A program made the position numbers and the translations under genes. Below are positions 34,299-42,657 of a stretch of DNA of 64,000 nucleotides, one piece after another; the first letter of the stretch is position 1; the number at the start of each line of letters is the position of its first letter. Location of the stretch: contig NC_009485.1 of the NCBI RefSeq assembly GCF_000015165.1, forward strand, positions 6,157,501 through 6,221,500. Direction: 5' to 3'. The DNA is from Bradyrhizobium sp. BTAi1. GTDB lineage: Bacteria > Pseudomonadota > Alphaproteobacteria > Rhizobiales > Xanthobacteraceae. The notes under the pieces were generated by a model that saw only the letters and a list, made by a program, of their open reading frames with translations, was not told where the DNA came from and made no database searches.

Positions 34299-35075
34299 TC
34301 ACGCATCAATGATCGCCACCGCCCGCGTCCAGCCGGCGGACGCCCGCTCGATCTTCACCGGGAAGCACGACACGGTGAAGCCGGTCGGTGGCAGCTGCTC
34401 CAGATTGTGCAGTTTCTCAAGGTGGCAATAGCCGATGTGACGGCCGGCTTTGTGGCCTTCCCAGATGATGCTGGCGTCGTGGGTCTCGGCATAGGTCTTG
34501 GCCGTGAAGACGAATGGCGCATCCCAGCTCCAGCCGTCGGTGCCGGTGAGACGGACGCCGCGCTCGAGCAGATACATCGTCGCCTCATAGCCCATGCCGC
34601 AGCCTGAATTGACGTAATTGGCCTGACCGTAGCGCGCGCCGGCGGCGGTGTTGACGACGACGATTTCAAGCGGCGACAGCGTGTGCCCGATCCGCTTCAA
34701 CTCCTCCTCGACATCCTTTGCGGTCACCACATAGCCGTCGGGGAAGTGCCGGAAGTCGAGCTTCACGCCGGGCTGCAGGCACCATTCCAGCGGCACCTCG
34801 TCGATGGTCCAGGCGCGCTCGCCGCGATTCATCGTCGGATGAAAGTGCCAGGGGGCATCGAGATGCGTGCCGTTATGGGTTGAGAGGTTGACCTGCTCGA
34901 CCGCCCATCCCTGCCCGTCCGGCAGATCCTCGGCCTTCAACCCGTCGAAGAATTGCAGCATGCGCGGCAGGCCCTGCTGGTGGTCGATATAGGTGATTGT
35001 CGGATGCGTTCCCGGCGGATCGGCCGGGACATCGTTCTGCAGCGGCACGGAAATGTCGATCAGCTTGCGGGCCAT
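34299..35075 (-). CDS. Cyclase-family metal-dependent hydrolase
   Basis: 258 residues from ATG 35075 (GGAGAGGA upstream). The metal-binding motif of the kynurenine formamidase/isatin hydrolase family is VNLSTHNGTHLDAPWHF, with YGQANYVNSGCGMGYEATMYLLERGVRLTGTDGWSWD as the second half of the active site. It hydrolyses an amide, lactam or ester bond. Downstream in an operon with the FAH gene (57-base gap). The substrate cannot be read from sequence; isatin-like lactams and N-formyl amides are family precedents. Confidence 0.9.
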   Translation of the reverse strand: MARKLIDISVPLQNDVPADPPGTHPTITYIDHQQGLPRMLQFFDGLKAEDLPDGQGWAVEQVNLSTHNGTHLDAPWHFHPTMNRGERAWTIDEVPLEWCLQPGVKLDFRHFPDGYVVTAKDVEEELKRIGHTLSPLEIVVVNTAAGARYGQANYVNSGCGMGYEATMYLLERGVRLTGTDGWSWDAPFVFTAKTYAETHDASIIWEGHKAGRHIGYCHLEKLHNLEQLPPTGFTVSCFPVKIERASAGWTRAVAIIDA

Positions 35076-35132
35076 GGGCGGTCCTCTCCCGTTGTTGTTG
35101 TCGTGGTCGGCACGATGCATCGTGATGGCAGG

Positions 35133-36122
35133 TCAGACGTCCTGCCGCTCGACCCTGTTCTTCAGTACACCTATTTTCTCGACCTCCAGCTCGATCACGT
35201 CGCCATGCTCGAGATACCAGCCGAGCTCGAGGCCACAACCATTGCCGACAGTGCCCGAGCCGATGAACTCGCCCGGCATCAACGTCTCGTCCTTGCTGAT
35301 ATAGGCGATCAGCTCCTCGAACGAGAACAGCATGCCCTCGCTGACGCCGCGCGAGCGCACCTCGCCATTGACGCGCGCCTCCATCTTGAGGCGGTAGGGA
35401 TCACCGATCTCGTCCGGCGTCACGATCCACGGTCCCATGACGTTGCCGCCATCGAAGCTTTTGCCCTTGGAAGGGCCGAGCCGCCCCTCCATTTCGACCC
35501 GCTGGGTGTCGCGTGCGGAAAAATCGTTGAAGATGGTGAAGCCGAAAATGTGGTCGCGCGCCTTCGCCGCCGGAATGTCCTTGCCCCGGCCCCTGGTGAT
35601 GATGCCGAACTCCAGCTCATAGTCCATCACCTTGCTGTAGCGCGGCCATGTCACGGTCGTGTTGGGGCCGCGCACGCTGAAGCGGTTGGTGATGTAGAAG
35701 ATCGGCACCTTTCGATAGACGTCCGGCAACTCTCCTAGCGGCTCCGCATCGATGCGCGCGAGTTCGTCCGCATCGCCGCGCTGGCGCGCCGCAAGCTTCA
35801 ACTGGCCGCGCGGCGCCTGCAGGATGTGCAGCGGGAACGACATGCCGTCGCGCATCTGCCGCGGCTCCGGCACCGGCGCGAGAAGCTCGGTGCTGGCGAC
35901 GTCGCGCGACAGGCTCTCATCATTGCCATACCGCTCGACCAGCGCGCGTGCGGCATCGAGCCCGCCCTCACCGGCATCGATCAGCGACAGCATCGAAGCG
36001 AAGGCCGGATTGGCCGTTCCGGTCCGCCCGGCGGCCGCGGCGAGATCAAAGAGCTTGGTATCGCCGGCATGGACCACGCCGATCCGCTCCCCGCCCTCGG
36101 TTCGAAATGTCGCAAGTTTCAC
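35133..36122 (-). CDS. Fumarylacetoacetate-hydrolase-family protein
   Basis: 329 residues. The N-terminal domain MKLATFRTEGGERIGVVHAGDT is typical of two-domain FAH proteins. The catalytic domain has VTWPRYSKVMDYELEFGIITRGRGKDI (metal ligands D.E.E), FGFTIFNDFSARDTQ and GEFIGSGTVGNGCGLELG. The role may be cleavage or hydration of a dioxo acid. Operon with the cyclase; diverges from the binding-protein gene at 36219. Confidence 0.88.
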   Translation of the reverse strand: MKLATFRTEGGERIGVVHAGDTKLFDLAAAAGRTGTANPAFASMLSLIDAGEGGLDAARALVERYGNDESLSRDVASTELLAPVPEPRQMRDGMSFPLHILQAPRGQLKLAARQRGDADELARIDAEPLGELPDVYRKVPIFYITNRFSVRGPNTTVTWPRYSKVMDYELEFGIITRGRGKDIPAAKARDHIFGFTIFNDFSARDTQRVEMEGRLGPSKGKSFDGGNVMGPWIVTPDEIGDPYRLKMEARVNGEVRSRGVSEGMLFSFEELIAYISKDETLMPGEFIGSGTVGNGCGLELGWYLEHGDVIELEVEKIGVLKNRVERQDV

Positions 36123-36218
36123 GCCGGCCTCCCCTTGTGTTCTATCTTAAAATATACAAACATATAAAATATCGATAAACAAGAGGCGTTCGAATGGACG
36201 CCCGGGGAGGAGTCAACA
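36123..36218. promoter_or_regulatory. AT-rich divergent promoter region
   Basis: Between divergent FAH and binding-protein genes. The stretch at about 36143-36182 (AAAATATACAAACATATAAAA and onward) is markedly AT-rich against GC-rich surroundings and has imperfect dyad symmetry around TATACAAACATATA. The FCD-type GntR encoded at 37154 is the likely binder (inference). Confidence 0.45.
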
Positions 36219-37154
36219 ATGCGTCATCGGCTCACGGGTGCTGTTGTCGGCTCGGTGTTGACCGCGTTCGCACTGACATCAGCGGCACTTGCCCAGAAGA
36301 TCCAGATCGGCTGCACGGCCACTTCGGACTGCGCATCGGCGATGATCGCGGTCGACGAGGGCATCTTCAAGAAGCATGGGCTCGACGCCGAGATGGTGCT
36401 GATCGGGATCAATTCGAACATCCCCGCTGCCATCCTGTCCAACTCGATCCAGATCGGCGGGCCGACCTCCACGGTCTTCCTGCAGGCCGCCGATGGCGGG
36501 CTCGACCTCGTCGCGGTGTCCGGCGCGTCGATCATGAATAAGACCTCCAACGACGCCATCGCCGCCTTCGTGCGCAACGGCATCACCATCAACAGCCCGC
36601 AGGACTTCAAGGGCAGGAAAGTCGGCGCGCCCGGCATCGGCGCCTTCCTGCACGTGCTGTTCGTGAAATGGCTGGTGGAGAAAGGCGTCGACCCCAAGAG
36701 CGTCAACTTCGTCGAGGTCACATTCCCGACCATGGCCGACACGATCAAGTCGGGCGGTGTCGACGCCGTGCTGACCGCCGAACCGTTCGTGATGCGCATG
36801 AGCAACGCCAATCTCGGCACCGTCGGCGCGCGTTACGCGGCCGAGCTTGCCCGCACCGAGCCGATCATCTTCTACGCAGCGTCGCGCGAATGGGCCGAGA
36901 AGAACCCGGCGACGGTGAAGAAATTCCGCGCGGCCATCGCCGAGGCGGCGCCGATCGTCAACAATGATCGTGACAAAGCCTCGGCCGCAATTGCCAAGTT
37001 CACCAAGCAGCCGCTCGATCTGGTCAAGCTGACGGCGCCCAATCAGTCCGAGCCGATGCTGAAGCCCGAACAGCTCGCCTGGTGGATCGACGTGATGTCG
37101 GCGCAGAAGATGCTGCAGACCAAGCTCGACCTCAAGAAGCTGATCCTCGACTGA
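36219..37154 (+). CDS. NitT/TauT-type ABC transporter substrate-binding protein
   Basis: 311 residues with signal GAVVGSVLTAFALTSAALAQ and GGGGAGGAG before the ATG. The NMT1/SsuA-type fold is shown by IQIGCTATSDCASAMIAVDEGIFKKHGLDAEMVLI, NIPAAILSNSIQIGGPTSTVFLQAADGG and FKGRKVGAPGIGAFLHVLFVKWLVEKGVD. It delivers an unknown solute to the permeases at 38890 and 39654. Its stop overlaps the GntR start. Confidence 0.9.
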   Translation: MRHRLTGAVVGSVLTAFALTSAALAQKIQIGCTATSDCASAMIAVDEGIFKKHGLDAEMVLIGINSNIPAAILSNSIQIGGPTSTVFLQAADGGLDLVAVSGASIMNKTSNDAIAAFVRNGITINSPQDFKGRKVGAPGIGAFLHVLFVKWLVEKGVDPKSVNFVEVTFPTMADTIKSGGVDAVLTAEPFVMRMSNANLGTVGARYAAELARTEPIIFYAASREWAEKNPATVKKFRAAIAEAAPIVNNDRDKASAAIAKFTKQPLDLVKLTAPNQSEPMLKPEQLAWWIDVMSAQKMLQTKLDLKKLILD

Positions 37155-37861
37155 TGACGGCACAAAGCCCGATCCTCCAGACCGAGCCGCCGAGCGGCGA
37201 CACGCTCAGCGAGCGCGCCGCCGCGCTGATCGAGCGCGATATCGTCGCCGGCGTCCTCGCCCCCGGCTCGCGGCTTGGGATCGTCGAGCTTGCCAAGCGC
37301 TACGAGATCGGGCCGACGCCGCTGCGCGAGGGACTGTCGCGGCTGGTGTCGCGCGGCCTGATCGTCGGCATCGGGCAGCGCGGCTTTCGCGTCGCCGAGG
37401 TCAGCCGTGACGATCTCGTCGACATCACACGGATGCGCACGGTGGTCGAGAAGGAGGCGCTGCGGCTGGCGATGCTGAATGGTGGCGACCCATGGGAGGC
37501 CAGCATCGTCGCCGCGCTGCATCAGATGCGCCGCTACATCCAGCGCACGCAGAGCGTGTTTCGCGAAGGTGCGCCGGAGTTCGACCGGTTGCATAAGGCA
37601 TTTCACACCGCGCTGCTGTCCGCCTGCGGCTCGCGCCGCCTGCTCGCGGCGCATTCCGATCTCTACGACCAGGCCTACCGCTACCGTCGCGTCATGATGC
37701 GCAGCTTCGACGATGGCCGCGGCTTCATCCGGGAGCACGAGGCGCTCGCCGACCTCGTGCTCGCGCGCGATGCCGCCGCCGCGCAGGCGCGGCTCGAGGC
37801 CCACCTGCGCTCCACTGTCGCTATCGTCTATCCTGATCCAAAGCAGGGCCGCCGCAAATGA
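37154..37861 (+). CDS. GntR-family (FCD) transcriptional regulator
   Basis: 235 residues. N-terminal winged HTH: LIERDIVAGVLAPGSRLGIVELAKRYEIGPTPLREGLSRLVSRGLIVGIGQRGFRV. The C-terminal all-helical FCD ligand domain contains MRTVVEKEALRLAM, FDRLHKAFHTALLSACGS and REHEALADLVLARD. It is inside the transport operon, overlapping the binding-protein stop by one base, so it probably represses this operon and the divergent FAH-cyclase pair until the substrate or a product binds. Confidence 0.92.
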   Translation: MTAQSPILQTEPPSGDTLSERAAALIERDIVAGVLAPGSRLGIVELAKRYEIGPTPLREGLSRLVSRGLIVGIGQRGFRVAEVSRDDLVDITRMRTVVEKEALRLAMLNGGDPWEASIVAALHQMRRYIQRTQSVFREGAPEFDRLHKAFHTALLSACGSRRLLAAHSDLYDQAYRYRRVMMRSFDDGRGFIREHEALADLVLARDAAAAQARLEAHLRSTVAIVYPDPKQGRRK

Positions 37862-37876
37862 CACAGCGCTCAGCTC

Positions 37877-38023
37877 GGGGCCTCATGGTTCTCAAGGCGA
37901 TGCGAGAGCATTGTCGGAACGCGCCGCAAGCGGCGCTCCTCACCATGAGGGGCTCAGTTCTCGCAGTACAGTCAGTCCTCGTCCTGAGGAGCCCACCGGA
38001 GGCGGGCGTCTCGAAAGACGCTG
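37877..38023 (+). repeat. Dispersed intergenic repeat, family A copy 4 (short form)
   Basis: GGGGCCTCATGGTTCTCAAGG, GCGGCGCTCCTCACCATGAGGGG, then CTCGTCCTGAGGAGCCCACCGGAGGCGGGCGTCTCGAAAG. It lacks the inner hairpin block. It lies inside an operon, between the GntR gene and the ATPase gene. Confidence 0.75.
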
Positions 38024-38089
38024 GCGGCCGCACTGCGTACCCCACCGCCAGTCGCATGCGATCATTCCACCGACCGAAGGGAGACTAAG

Positions 38090-38893
38090 ATGGCAGAGCC
38101 TGCTCTCGCTTTGGTGCAATCGTCTCCCGCGCCTGCGCACGCGCAGATCGCGTTCGACAAGGTCGCGCTGGTGCTCGGCGGCAAGGCCATCATCGACACC
38201 ATCAGCCTCGAGGTCGCGGCCGGCGAGATCCTGTGCGTGGTCGGCGCTTCCGGCTGCGGCAAGACGACGGCCCTGCGGCTCGCCGCCGGCCTCTATCAGC
38301 CGACCGGCGGCGCAGTGCGCTTCGAGGGCGAGGTCATGCGCGCTCCCCGGCGCGAGATCGCCGTCGTGTTCCAGGATTACGGCAAGGCGCTGCTGCCGTG
38401 GCGCACGGCGGCCGGCAACGTCTCGCTGGCGCTGGAGACGATCGGCATGCCCTCGGCGCAGCGCGCGGCGCGCATCGCCGAGTTGCTGGCCAAGGTGGGG
38501 CTCGCCGGCCATGCGGCGAAGTATCCGACGGAGATGTCCGGCGGCATGCAGCAGCGGCTGCAGATCGCGCGCTGCCTCGCGCAAGACCCCAAGGTGCTGC
38601 TGATGGACGAGCCGTTCGGCGCGCTGGATGCGATGACACGGCAAGGACTGCAGGACGAAATGCTGGCGCTGGTCGCGTCGACCGGCGCCACGGTCGTGTT
38701 CGTGACGCATGATCTCGAAGAGGCGATCTATCTCGGCGACCGGGTCGTGGGGCTGTTGCCGCATCCTGGCCGCGTCGGCCTGGAGCTGACAATCGACCTG
38801 CCGCGGCCGCGCGATCAATTGGCGACGCGGGAGCATCCGGAATTCCTGCGGCTGCGGCGTGCGCTGTTCGACTTCATCAAGGCGAGCGAATGA
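38090..38893 (+). CDS. NitT/TauT-type ABC transporter ATP-binding protein
   Basis: 267 residues. Walker A GASGCGKTT, Q-loop FQDYGKALLPW, signature MSGGMQQRLQIARCLA, Walker B KVLLMDEPFGALDAMTR, switch FVTHDLEEAIYLGDRV, all of the SsuB/TauB type. GGGAG lies 6 bases upstream of the ATG. It overlaps the first permease by 4 bp. Confidence 0.93.
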   Translation: MAEPALALVQSSPAPAHAQIAFDKVALVLGGKAIIDTISLEVAAGEILCVVGASGCGKTTALRLAAGLYQPTGGAVRFEGEVMRAPRREIAVVFQDYGKALLPWRTAAGNVSLALETIGMPSAQRAARIAELLAKVGLAGHAAKYPTEMSGGMQQRLQIARCLAQDPKVLLMDEPFGALDAMTRQGLQDEMLALVASTGATVVFVTHDLEEAIYLGDRVVGLLPHPGRVGLELTIDLPRPRDQLATREHPEFLRLRRALFDFIKASE

Positions 38894-39657
38894 GCATGCG
38901 GGAGCGCATCAAGCCCCTGCTGTTGCCGATCGCGGCGCTGCTGGTCTTCGAGGCCTGGATGCGGCTCGCCGCCGTGCAAAGCGACTCGCTGGCGCCACCG
39001 AGCGCGATCGCGCTCGCGCTGGCGGACGCGCTGGCCGACGGCTCGCTGCTCGCGGCGACGCGTGACACGCTGGCCTCGGCCTTCGCCGGGCTCGCGATCG
39101 GGGGCGCCATCGGCCTTGTGCTGGGCGTCGCGCTGGGACTCTCGCACGTTCTCAGCCGGCTGATGGAAGTGACGATCGAAGCCATCCGGCCGATCCCGTC
39201 GGTGGCGCTGCTGCCGATCGCCCTGATCGCACTCGGCTTCGGCTATCGCATGGAGATCGCGATCGTGGCCTTCGCCTGCGTCTGGCCCGTGCTGATCGTG
39301 ACGCGTGCCGCGGTCGGCGGCATCGAGCCGCGGCTGATCGAGGTGGCGCGCGTGCTGCGGCTGACGCAGCTCGATCGCATCAGGAAAATCGTGCTTCCCG
39401 CCGCCCTGCCCCGAATCGTCCTGGCGTTTCGGCTCGCCGCCGGCATCGCGCTGATCGTCGCGGTCACGGTGGAGATCGCGATCAACCCGCTCGGCCTCGG
39501 CGCCGGCATCATGACGGCGCAGCAGGCGCTGCGGCCGGACCTGATGCTGGCCTATCTGGTGTGGATCGGCGTGACCGGATTCGCGCTCAACGCCGCTTTG
39601 ACGGCTGCGCAGCAGACGCTCTTCGGCCGCGCCGCATTGACGGATGACAACGCATGA
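38890..39657 (+). CDS. NitT/TauT-type ABC transporter permease 1
   Basis: 255-residue inner-membrane protein, about six segments. The EAA-like loop is LIEVARVLRLTQLDRIRKIVLPAALPRIVLAFRLA. It overlaps the ATPase upstream and permease 2 downstream by 4 bp each. Having two different permeases suggests a heterodimeric channel. Confidence 0.92.
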   Translation: MSMRERIKPLLLPIAALLVFEAWMRLAAVQSDSLAPPSAIALALADALADGSLLAATRDTLASAFAGLAIGGAIGLVLGVALGLSHVLSRLMEVTIEAIRPIPSVALLPIALIALGFGYRMEIAIVAFACVWPVLIVTRAAVGGIEPRLIEVARVLRLTQLDRIRKIVLPAALPRIVLAFRLAAGIALIVAVTVEIAINPLGLGAGIMTAQQALRPDLMLAYLVWIGVTGFALNAALTAAQQTLFGRAALTDDNA

Positions 39658-40421
39658 GATGGTCCGTGATCGCCTGGCGTTGCGCCAGCTTCGTGGTCGC
39701 CGCCGGCGTCATCGCGCTGTGGCAGCTCGCGGCCGACCGACGCCTGATATCGCCGGTGTTCCTGCCCGGTCCCGACCGCGCCTGGGCGTCGCTGCTGCGC
39801 GGTTTCACGAGCGGCGATCTCCTGACCAAGCTCACGGGCACACTGACGCACATGGCCTATGGCTGGCTGCTCGCGTCGGTCGCCGGCATCGCGCTCGGCG
39901 CGATGATCGGCTCGTCGAAGGCGATGCGCATCTATGTCGCGCCGACGCTCGAGCTGCTGCGGCCGCTGCCGGTGTCGGCGATCATTCCGGTCGCGATCGC
40001 GGCGTTCGGCCTGAACCAAAGCATGGCGCTGTTCGTGATCGCGTTCGGCTCGCTGTGGCCGATGCTGCTCGGAACCATCCACGGCTTCGCCGCGGTCGAG
40101 CCACGGCTCTATGAGGTCGCGCGGGTGCTGCACATGTCGCGGCTCGCCGTGATCTTCAAGATCGCGCTGCCGTCGGCGGCCCCCGACATTCTCGCCGGCA
40201 TGCGGCTCAGCCTGACGGTCGCGCTGATCCTCGCCGTCGTCTGCGAGATGCTCGCCGGCCTCGACGGCCTCGGCCAATGGGTGCTGCTGTCGGCCCGCGC
40301 GTTCCGCTCGGCCGACCTGTTCGCCGGGGTGATGCTGCTCGGCATCATCGGCTATATCACCGCGCTCGCGATGGGGGCCGCGGAGAGCCGGCTGTTGCGC
40401 TGGCAGGCCGCACGGCGGTGA
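39654..40421 (+). CDS. NitT/TauT-type ABC transporter permease 2
   Basis: 255-residue inner-membrane protein with loop LYEVARVLHMSRLAVIFKIALPSAAPDILAGMRLS, same family as permease 1 but clearly diverged. Last gene of the operon; it ends 6 bases before the convergent FAD-binding protein gene, so there is almost no terminator space. Confidence 0.92.
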   Translation: MRWSVIAWRCASFVVAAGVIALWQLAADRRLISPVFLPGPDRAWASLLRGFTSGDLLTKLTGTLTHMAYGWLLASVAGIALGAMIGSSKAMRIYVAPTLELLRPLPVSAIIPVAIAAFGLNQSMALFVIAFGSLWPMLLGTIHGFAAVEPRLYEVARVLHMSRLAVIFKIALPSAAPDILAGMRLSLTVALILAVVCEMLAGLDGLGQWVLLSARAFRSADLFAGVMLLGIIGYITALAMGAAESRLLRWQAARR

Positions 40422-40427
40422 CTGAGC

Positions 40428-41807
40428 TCAGCGCGACAGGCCGGCGACACGGCCAAGCGCGACAGCGGTGAGCAGGCCGTTGCCGGAGAGATAGCCCGAG
40501 GCATCCGCGCCCGAGACGCCACAGGCGGCGCCGCCGGCGGCGAACAGATTGTCGATGACGCCGCCGTCCCTGCGCACGACGCGCGCGCGATCGTCGATGA
40601 CGAGGCCGCCTTGGGTATGGAACAGCGCGCCGGTGACCTTGACCGCGCGATAGGAGGGCGCGAGCTGCGGCACGCCGGCGAAGCTACGGCCGAAGCGATC
40701 GACGCGCTGCCGCGCCTTGGCTTCACGCACCTCATCGCATGTCGCCATCAGCACATCGGCCGGCACGCGCATCGCCGCTGCAAGGCTCGCGACATTATCG
40801 GCTTCGAGCACTGCGCCATGCGCGAGCGCGTTGCGGAAATCCTCGAACTGCGCGGCGATGCCGGCGATGCGCGCATCGAAAATGGTCCAGGCGACGCCGT
40901 CCGGCTGCGCCAGCACGTTCGCCGCCTGCTCCGAATAGCCGGAGGCCTCGTTGGAGAAGCGCTCTCCCCTCGCATTCACCTGGAAGCCGCCTTCGGTGAT
41001 GGTCGCCCAACTGATGAGGATGCCGGCGGGATGCGCCACGGAGCCGTGGCCCTGATGGCCGCCGAGATGGCGCGTCGCCGCGCCGAGTTGCTCGCCCCAG
41101 ACCAGCGCATCGCCCTGGTTGCCGACATGGCCGAAATAGGTGGCCGAGGCCATGTCCGGGATGTGCCGCGCGACCAGCTCCGGATTGCCGCCATAGCCGC
41201 TGCAGGCGAGGATCAGGCGGCCGCAGCCGATCTCGTCCGTCGTGCCGTCGGGCCGGACGAAACGCACCCCGATGATCCGCTGCGTGGGATCGACCAGCAA
41301 GGTCGTCGCATGCGCCGCGCAGAGAATATCGATGCCGGCCGCTTCGGCGGCCGTGCGCAGCCTGTCGATCAGCTCGCGCCCGGCGCGGCTCGGCAGGCCG
41401 TGCATGCGATAGCGCGAATGTCCGGGATAGTAGAAATTGTCGACCAGCGAGAATGGCAGCTGATGCCGGTCGGCGAGCCATTCGAGCGTCGGGCCGATGG
41501 TGGTGGTGACGAGCTGCACCAGCGCAGGGTCCGGCTCATCATGCGCCTTGTGCAGGATGTCGGCCGCGAAGCGCGCCGGACTGTCGTCGATGCCAAGCGC
41601 CGCCTGCCAGCGCGTACCGGCTGCTGGTATCAAGCCGGCCGACAGCGCCGTCGACCCCTGCGGCACGGCATCGCGCTCCAACACCAGCACGCTCTCGCCC
41701 TGCTCGATCGCCGACAACGCCGCAACGAGCCCCGCGGCGCCGGCACCGATGATCAGGCAGTCGACCGCGAGTTCTTGCCTGCGATCGATGGTGTCGATCG
41801 CGCTCAT
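40428..41807 (-). CDS. FAD-dependent oxidoreductase (fumarate reductase/3-ketosteroid dehydrogenase-like)
   Basis: 459 residues. N-terminal FAD-binding motif LIIGAGAAGLVAALSAIEQGESVLVLERD; the C-terminal FAD-contact region is TGALFHTQGGLVIDDRARVVRRDGGVIDNLFAAGGAACGVSG. The FAD_binding_2 architecture suggests dehydrogenation or reduction of a carbon-carbon bond next to a carbonyl. It follows the amidase gene on the same strand, separated by family A repeat copy 5, and may be the tail of the hydantoinase operon. Substrate unknown. Confidence 0.88.
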   Translation of the reverse strand: MSAIDTIDRRQELAVDCLIIGAGAAGLVAALSAIEQGESVLVLERDAVPQGSTALSAGLIPAAGTRWQAALGIDDSPARFAADILHKAHDEPDPALVQLVTTTIGPTLEWLADRHQLPFSLVDNFYYPGHSRYRMHGLPSRAGRELIDRLRTAAEAAGIDILCAAHATTLLVDPTQRIIGVRFVRPDGTTDEIGCGRLILACSGYGGNPELVARHIPDMASATYFGHVGNQGDALVWGEQLGAATRHLGGHQGHGSVAHPAGILISWATITEGGFQVNARGERFSNEASGYSEQAANVLAQPDGVAWTIFDARIAGIAAQFEDFRNALAHGAVLEADNVASLAAAMRVPADVLMATCDEVREAKARQRVDRFGRSFAGVPQLAPSYRAVKVTGALFHTQGGLVIDDRARVVRRDGGVIDNLFAAGGAACGVSGADASGYLSGNGLLTAVALGRVAGLSR

Positions 41808-41829
41808 GTGCGCCCCTCACCACGCCCGC

Positions 41830-42024
41830 GGCCGTCCTTCGAGACGCTCGCCTGCGGCGAGCTCCTCAGGACGAGGACCATGGTGGCGGCAAGACTGTCG
41901 CTGTCACCCCTCTCCATGAACACGCCTCTTGACGTGTTCATGGTTCGGTGTGCAGTGCCGCCTCGGCTTTTGACCCCCATGGTGATGAGCGCCTTCTTAG
42001 GTGCGTCTCGAACCATGAGGCCCC
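41830..42024 (-). repeat. Dispersed intergenic repeat, family A copy 5
   Basis: Reverse orientation. From GGCCGTCCTTCGAGACGCTCG to GCGTCTCGAACCATGAGGCC. The inner hairpin is CCATGAACACG (41914-41924) / CGTGTTCATGG (41933-41943), loop CCTCTTGA. It shares only the CCATGA / TCATGG base with copy 2, yet remains fully paired. Confidence 0.85.
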
Positions 42025-42042
42025 AACAGGCTGCGCGTGTTC

Positions 42043-42657
42043 TCATGACGCCGCGAGCTCCGTCATGGCCTCCGCGATCGAAGCCACCCGGCACACAGGC
42101 CTCAACGCCGCGATCGCGGTCGCATGCGTCTCCGCAGTGAACGCCGCGCAGCCGTCCTCCAGCACCACCGTCTCGACGTCACGGATATGCGCATCACGCA
42201 CCGTCGAGGCGACGCCGCCATTGGTGACGATACCGGCGACGTAGAGCTTTTCAATGCGGCACTTGCGCAGCACCCATTCCAGCCGGGTCATGTAGAACGC
42301 CGAATAGGCGATCTTCTCGATCGTGAGGTCGGCCGGCTGCAGCAGGTCGACCAGTTGATGGCCCCACGCGCCGGGCAGGAAATCGCCCTTGGCGAGGAAC
42401 GGCCGCAGCTGCTTCAGATGCGGCGAGATCAGGGGTTCGCCGCCCTTGCCCGGCACCAGGGTGAACTGCGTCGAGATGACGAAGCCGCCTTTGCTCCGCA
42501 TCAGATCGGCGAACGGCTTGATCCGTGGCGGCAGCGCCGCGATATCAGCCGCCGTCTGTCCGGCGCGGCCATAGGCGCCTTTGGGATCGAGGAAGTCGTT
42601 CTGCAGATCGACGATCAAGAGCGCGCTCTGCGCGGCCGGGATGGGGTGATCGCTCAT
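42043..42657 (-). CDS. Isochorismatase-family cysteine hydrolase (probable amidase)
   Basis: 204 residues from ATG 42657. SALLIVDLQNDFLDP gives the catalytic Asp, and VAGIVTNGGVASTVRDAHIRDVETVVLEDGCAA the strand and loop where the nucleophilic Cys is expected. In that loop the usual VxTxxCV reads IVTNGGV, so the Cys position is occupied by Gly; this needs checking against relatives. Relatives include N-carbamoylsarcosine and maleamate amidases. Overlaps HyuA by 4 bp. Confidence 0.85.
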   Translation of the reverse strand: MSDHPIPAAQSALLIVDLQNDFLDPKGAYGRAGQTAADIAALPPRIKPFADLMRSKGGFVISTQFTLVPGKGGEPLISPHLKQLRPFLAKGDFLPGAWGHQLVDLLQPADLTIEKIAYSAFYMTRLEWVLRKCRIEKLYVAGIVTNGGVASTVRDAHIRDVETVVLEDGCAAFTAETHATAIAALRPVCRVASIAEAMTELAAS

